Positions 62,681 through 64,000 of a DNA stretch of 64,000 nucleotides are shown here, in pieces (positions within the stretch are counted from its first letter, which is position 1; each line of letters opens with the position of its first letter). The notes under the pieces were generated by a model, which was not told the DNA's origin, made no database searches, and saw nothing but the letters and a program-made list of their open reading frames with translations. This DNA is from CAZQRP01 sp964596125 (GTDB lineage: Bacteria > Chloroflexota > Dehalococcoidia > GIF9 > UBA5629), in assembly GCA_964596125.1 (NCBI GenBank), contig CAZQRP010000001.1:186001-250000 (forward strand). The letters run 5' to 3'. A program made the translations under genes and the position numbers.

Positions 62681-64000
62681 ATGGCGAATAAAATGGCGGA
62701 TGCAACGCTGATAATCGGAGCCGGTATTGCCGGAATAAAAGCTGCCATAGAGCTGGCGGAATCCGGCGTTAAAGTTTATCTATGCGATAGACAACCTAAT
62801 ATCGGTGGCACTCTGGCGCAGCTTGATAAGTGGTTTCCTGATAATCACTGCAGTATGTGTAAAATACTTCCCGTTATTGATAGAGATAGGTCATCGCAGT
62901 ATTGCATCCGGAGAGGTCTGTTTCATCCAAATATTGAAATCTTACCGCTTACTGAGGTGGTAACCGTAGCAGGCGGGATTGGAAACTTCTGTGTCACCGT
63001 GGTAACAAAACCGTGTTGTGTGAACCCGGAGCTGTGTATCAGCTGCGGTGCATGTGAACGGGTCTGCCCGGTCGAGGTGGATAGCGAGTCTGGTCTGCGG
63101 TTAGAAAAACATAAGGCTATTTATCTTCCTAACGCCATAGCGCAACCTAAAGCATATATTATTGATGGGGACCATTGTAATGATTGTACTGCCTGTGTTG
63201 AAGCATGCCCCACGAATGCTATAGACCTTGCACTCCAGGATACGACAAAACAGATAGAAGCAGGGGCTATCATTCTTGCTACAGGATTTGAGCAATTTGA
63301 CCCGGTATCTGCTTCACAATACGGTTATAACCGTTATCCCAACGTGATTACCAGTATGGAGCTTGAACATTTGCTCAGTAACAGCGGACCTTCGGGTGGG
63401 CGGCTGATCCGTCCCTCAGACGGTAAAGTTCCCAGCTCGATTGCCTTTATTCAGTGTGTCGGCTGCCGGGACTTAAAGAGGAACTATTGCTCTTCAGTGT
63501 GTTGTATGTATGCTATTAAAGATGCAATGATTATCAGAGAAGCCAGTCCCGATGCGGATATCCGTATTTTCTATATGGACCTTCGTGTTTTCGGTAAAGG
63601 TTACCATCGTTATTACGATAAGGCCAGGGATGAACTGGGGATACAGTTCGAACGCTGTCGTGTCCCTGCGGTTAGGCAGGACTTCCAGACAAATGATCTT
63701 CTGGTCAACGTACCGGACCAGAGCGGTAGTAAAACAGAACAACGGTTTGAACTAGTGGTACTGTCGGTCGGCCAGTCCTCCTCAAAAAAGTTCGAAGAGG
63801 TAAGTGGAACTCTGGGTCTGGAGACTAATACATGGGATTTTTGTAAGACCGGGAGTCTCTCTCCTGTGGCAACGAATAAAGAAGGTATTTTTGTCTGCGG
63901 TACCGCTTCGGGACCTAAAGATATTACGGATGCGTTGATCGAGGCAGGTGCTGCTGCCGGCCAGGCTGCTGCAGTTGTTTCCCCGGCGAGGCTTCTACCG
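62681..64000 (+). CDS. HdrA-like FAD/4Fe-4S oxidoreductase (3' end outside the window)
   Basis: An open frame of 440 codons to the window end from ATG 62681 (or 62693). FAD motif LIIGAGIAGIKAAIEL near the N-terminus; two ferredoxin clusters CISCGACERVCP and CNDCTACVEACP; the HdrA signature FIQCVGCRD and YCSSVCCMYAIKDA; and GIFVCGTASGPKDITDALIEAG near the cut end. This is the heterodisulfide reductase HdrA / QmoA-type scaffold that bifurcates or relays electrons between flavin and Fe-S. Not a standard methanogen context; linked here to EtfAB and an acyl-CoA dehydrogenase, 260 bp downstream of the latter. Confidence 0.9.
   Translation, partial: MANKMADATLIIGAGIAGIKAAIELAESGVKVYLCDRQPNIGGTLAQLDKWFPDNHCSMCKILPVIDRDRSSQYCIRRGLFHPNIEILPLTEVVTVAGGIGNFCVTVVTKPCCVNPELCISCGACERVCPVEVDSESGLRLEKHKAIYLPNAIAQPKAYIIDGDHCNDCTACVEACPTNAIDLALQDTTKQIEAGAIILATGFEQFDPVSASQYGYNRYPNVITSMELEHLLSNSGPSGGRLIRPSDGKVPSSIAFIQCVGCRDLKRNYCSSVCCMYAIKDAMIIREASPDADIRIFYMDLRVFGKGYHRYYDKARDELGIQFERCRVPAVRQDFQTNDLLVNVPDQSGSKTEQRFELVVLSVGQSSSKKFEEVSGTLGLETNTWDFCKTGSLSPVATNKEGIFVCGTASGPKDITDALIEAGAAAGQAAAVVSPARLLP

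Noticed and set aside
1..64000. CRISPR arrays, IS elements with transposase, rRNA operons
   Set aside because: No regularly spaced repeat series, no transposase-like protein and no rRNA sequence were found on either strand.

Overview
The window looks like part of the chromosome of an anaerobic bacterium of moderate A+T content. My best guess is Chloroflexota, near the Dehalococcoidia. This is inference from gene style: a superoxide reductase instead of catalase/SOD, EtfAB/acyl-CoA dehydrogenase next to an HdrA-like flavoprotein, many small zinc-ribbon and MFS proteins, and scattered tyrosine recombinases. There is no rRNA or ribosomal-protein marker to fix the lineage. Two tRNA genes are present: tRNA-Leu(UAG) at 17386-17467 and tRNA-Ile(GAU) at 59174-59250.

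Layout. 1-12.1 kb: MFS transporters (one cut by the window start, two tandem paralogues), a FkbM methyltransferase, a TIR-domain membrane protein, a HEAT-repeat protein, small lipoproteins and zinc-ribbon proteins. 12.39-17.43 kb: a 5-kb integrative element bounded by an exact 40-bp direct repeat of the 5' half of tRNA-Leu(UAG). It carries a KAP-type membrane P-loop NTPase and a divergently transcribed HEPN/zinc-ribbon protein, with a tyrosine recombinase at one end and a short HTH ORF at the other. 17.6-30.6 kb: a fragment of a second integrase, another MFS protein, a DUF2339/DUF3999 pair, DinB-like and CARDB lipoprotein genes, an SDR epimerase, FxsA, a thioesterase and a flavin reductase. 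30.7-53.9 kb: a stress/dormancy-like block with Hsp20, DsrE/TusA, GAF protein, VTT membrane protein, PAS histidine kinase plus LuxR-type regulator and a degenerate receiver, GlgC, superoxide reductase, HtrA, tandem USP, HEAT protein, TreT-like glycosyltransferase, H+-pumping P-type ATPase, PEP synthase, ClC-CBS and an APC permease. 53.9-58.8 kb: a leftward HtrA-MoxR-DUF58-VWA cluster and a metallo-beta-lactamase-fold hydrolase. 59.2-64.0 kb: tRNA-Ile, a small palindromic MITE-like element, then etfB-etfA-acyl-CoA dehydrogenase and an HdrA-like protein that runs off the window.

The main discovery candidate is the 5-kb element. Both copies of the 40-bp att repeat are translated in the same frame. 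If the element is excised in silico, the HTH ORF at the left end and the recombinase ORF at the right end join into one uninterrupted 342-codon gene (HTH - att-encoded linker - tyrosine recombinase). The attachment site therefore lies inside the integrase gene, and integration breaks that gene in two. I know this design mainly from archaeal SSV-type elements. Here it is in an apparently bacterial genome, uses the 5' half of the tRNA with the crossover edge at the anticodon loop, and carries a KAP NTPase plus HEPN RNase-like pair that looks like an anti-phage cargo.

A second regulatory signal is a set of TACGTA motifs in the stress block, several paired at exactly 10 or 23 bp. They fit tandem operators, perhaps for the local NarL/LuxR-type regulator. 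No CRISPR array was seen.
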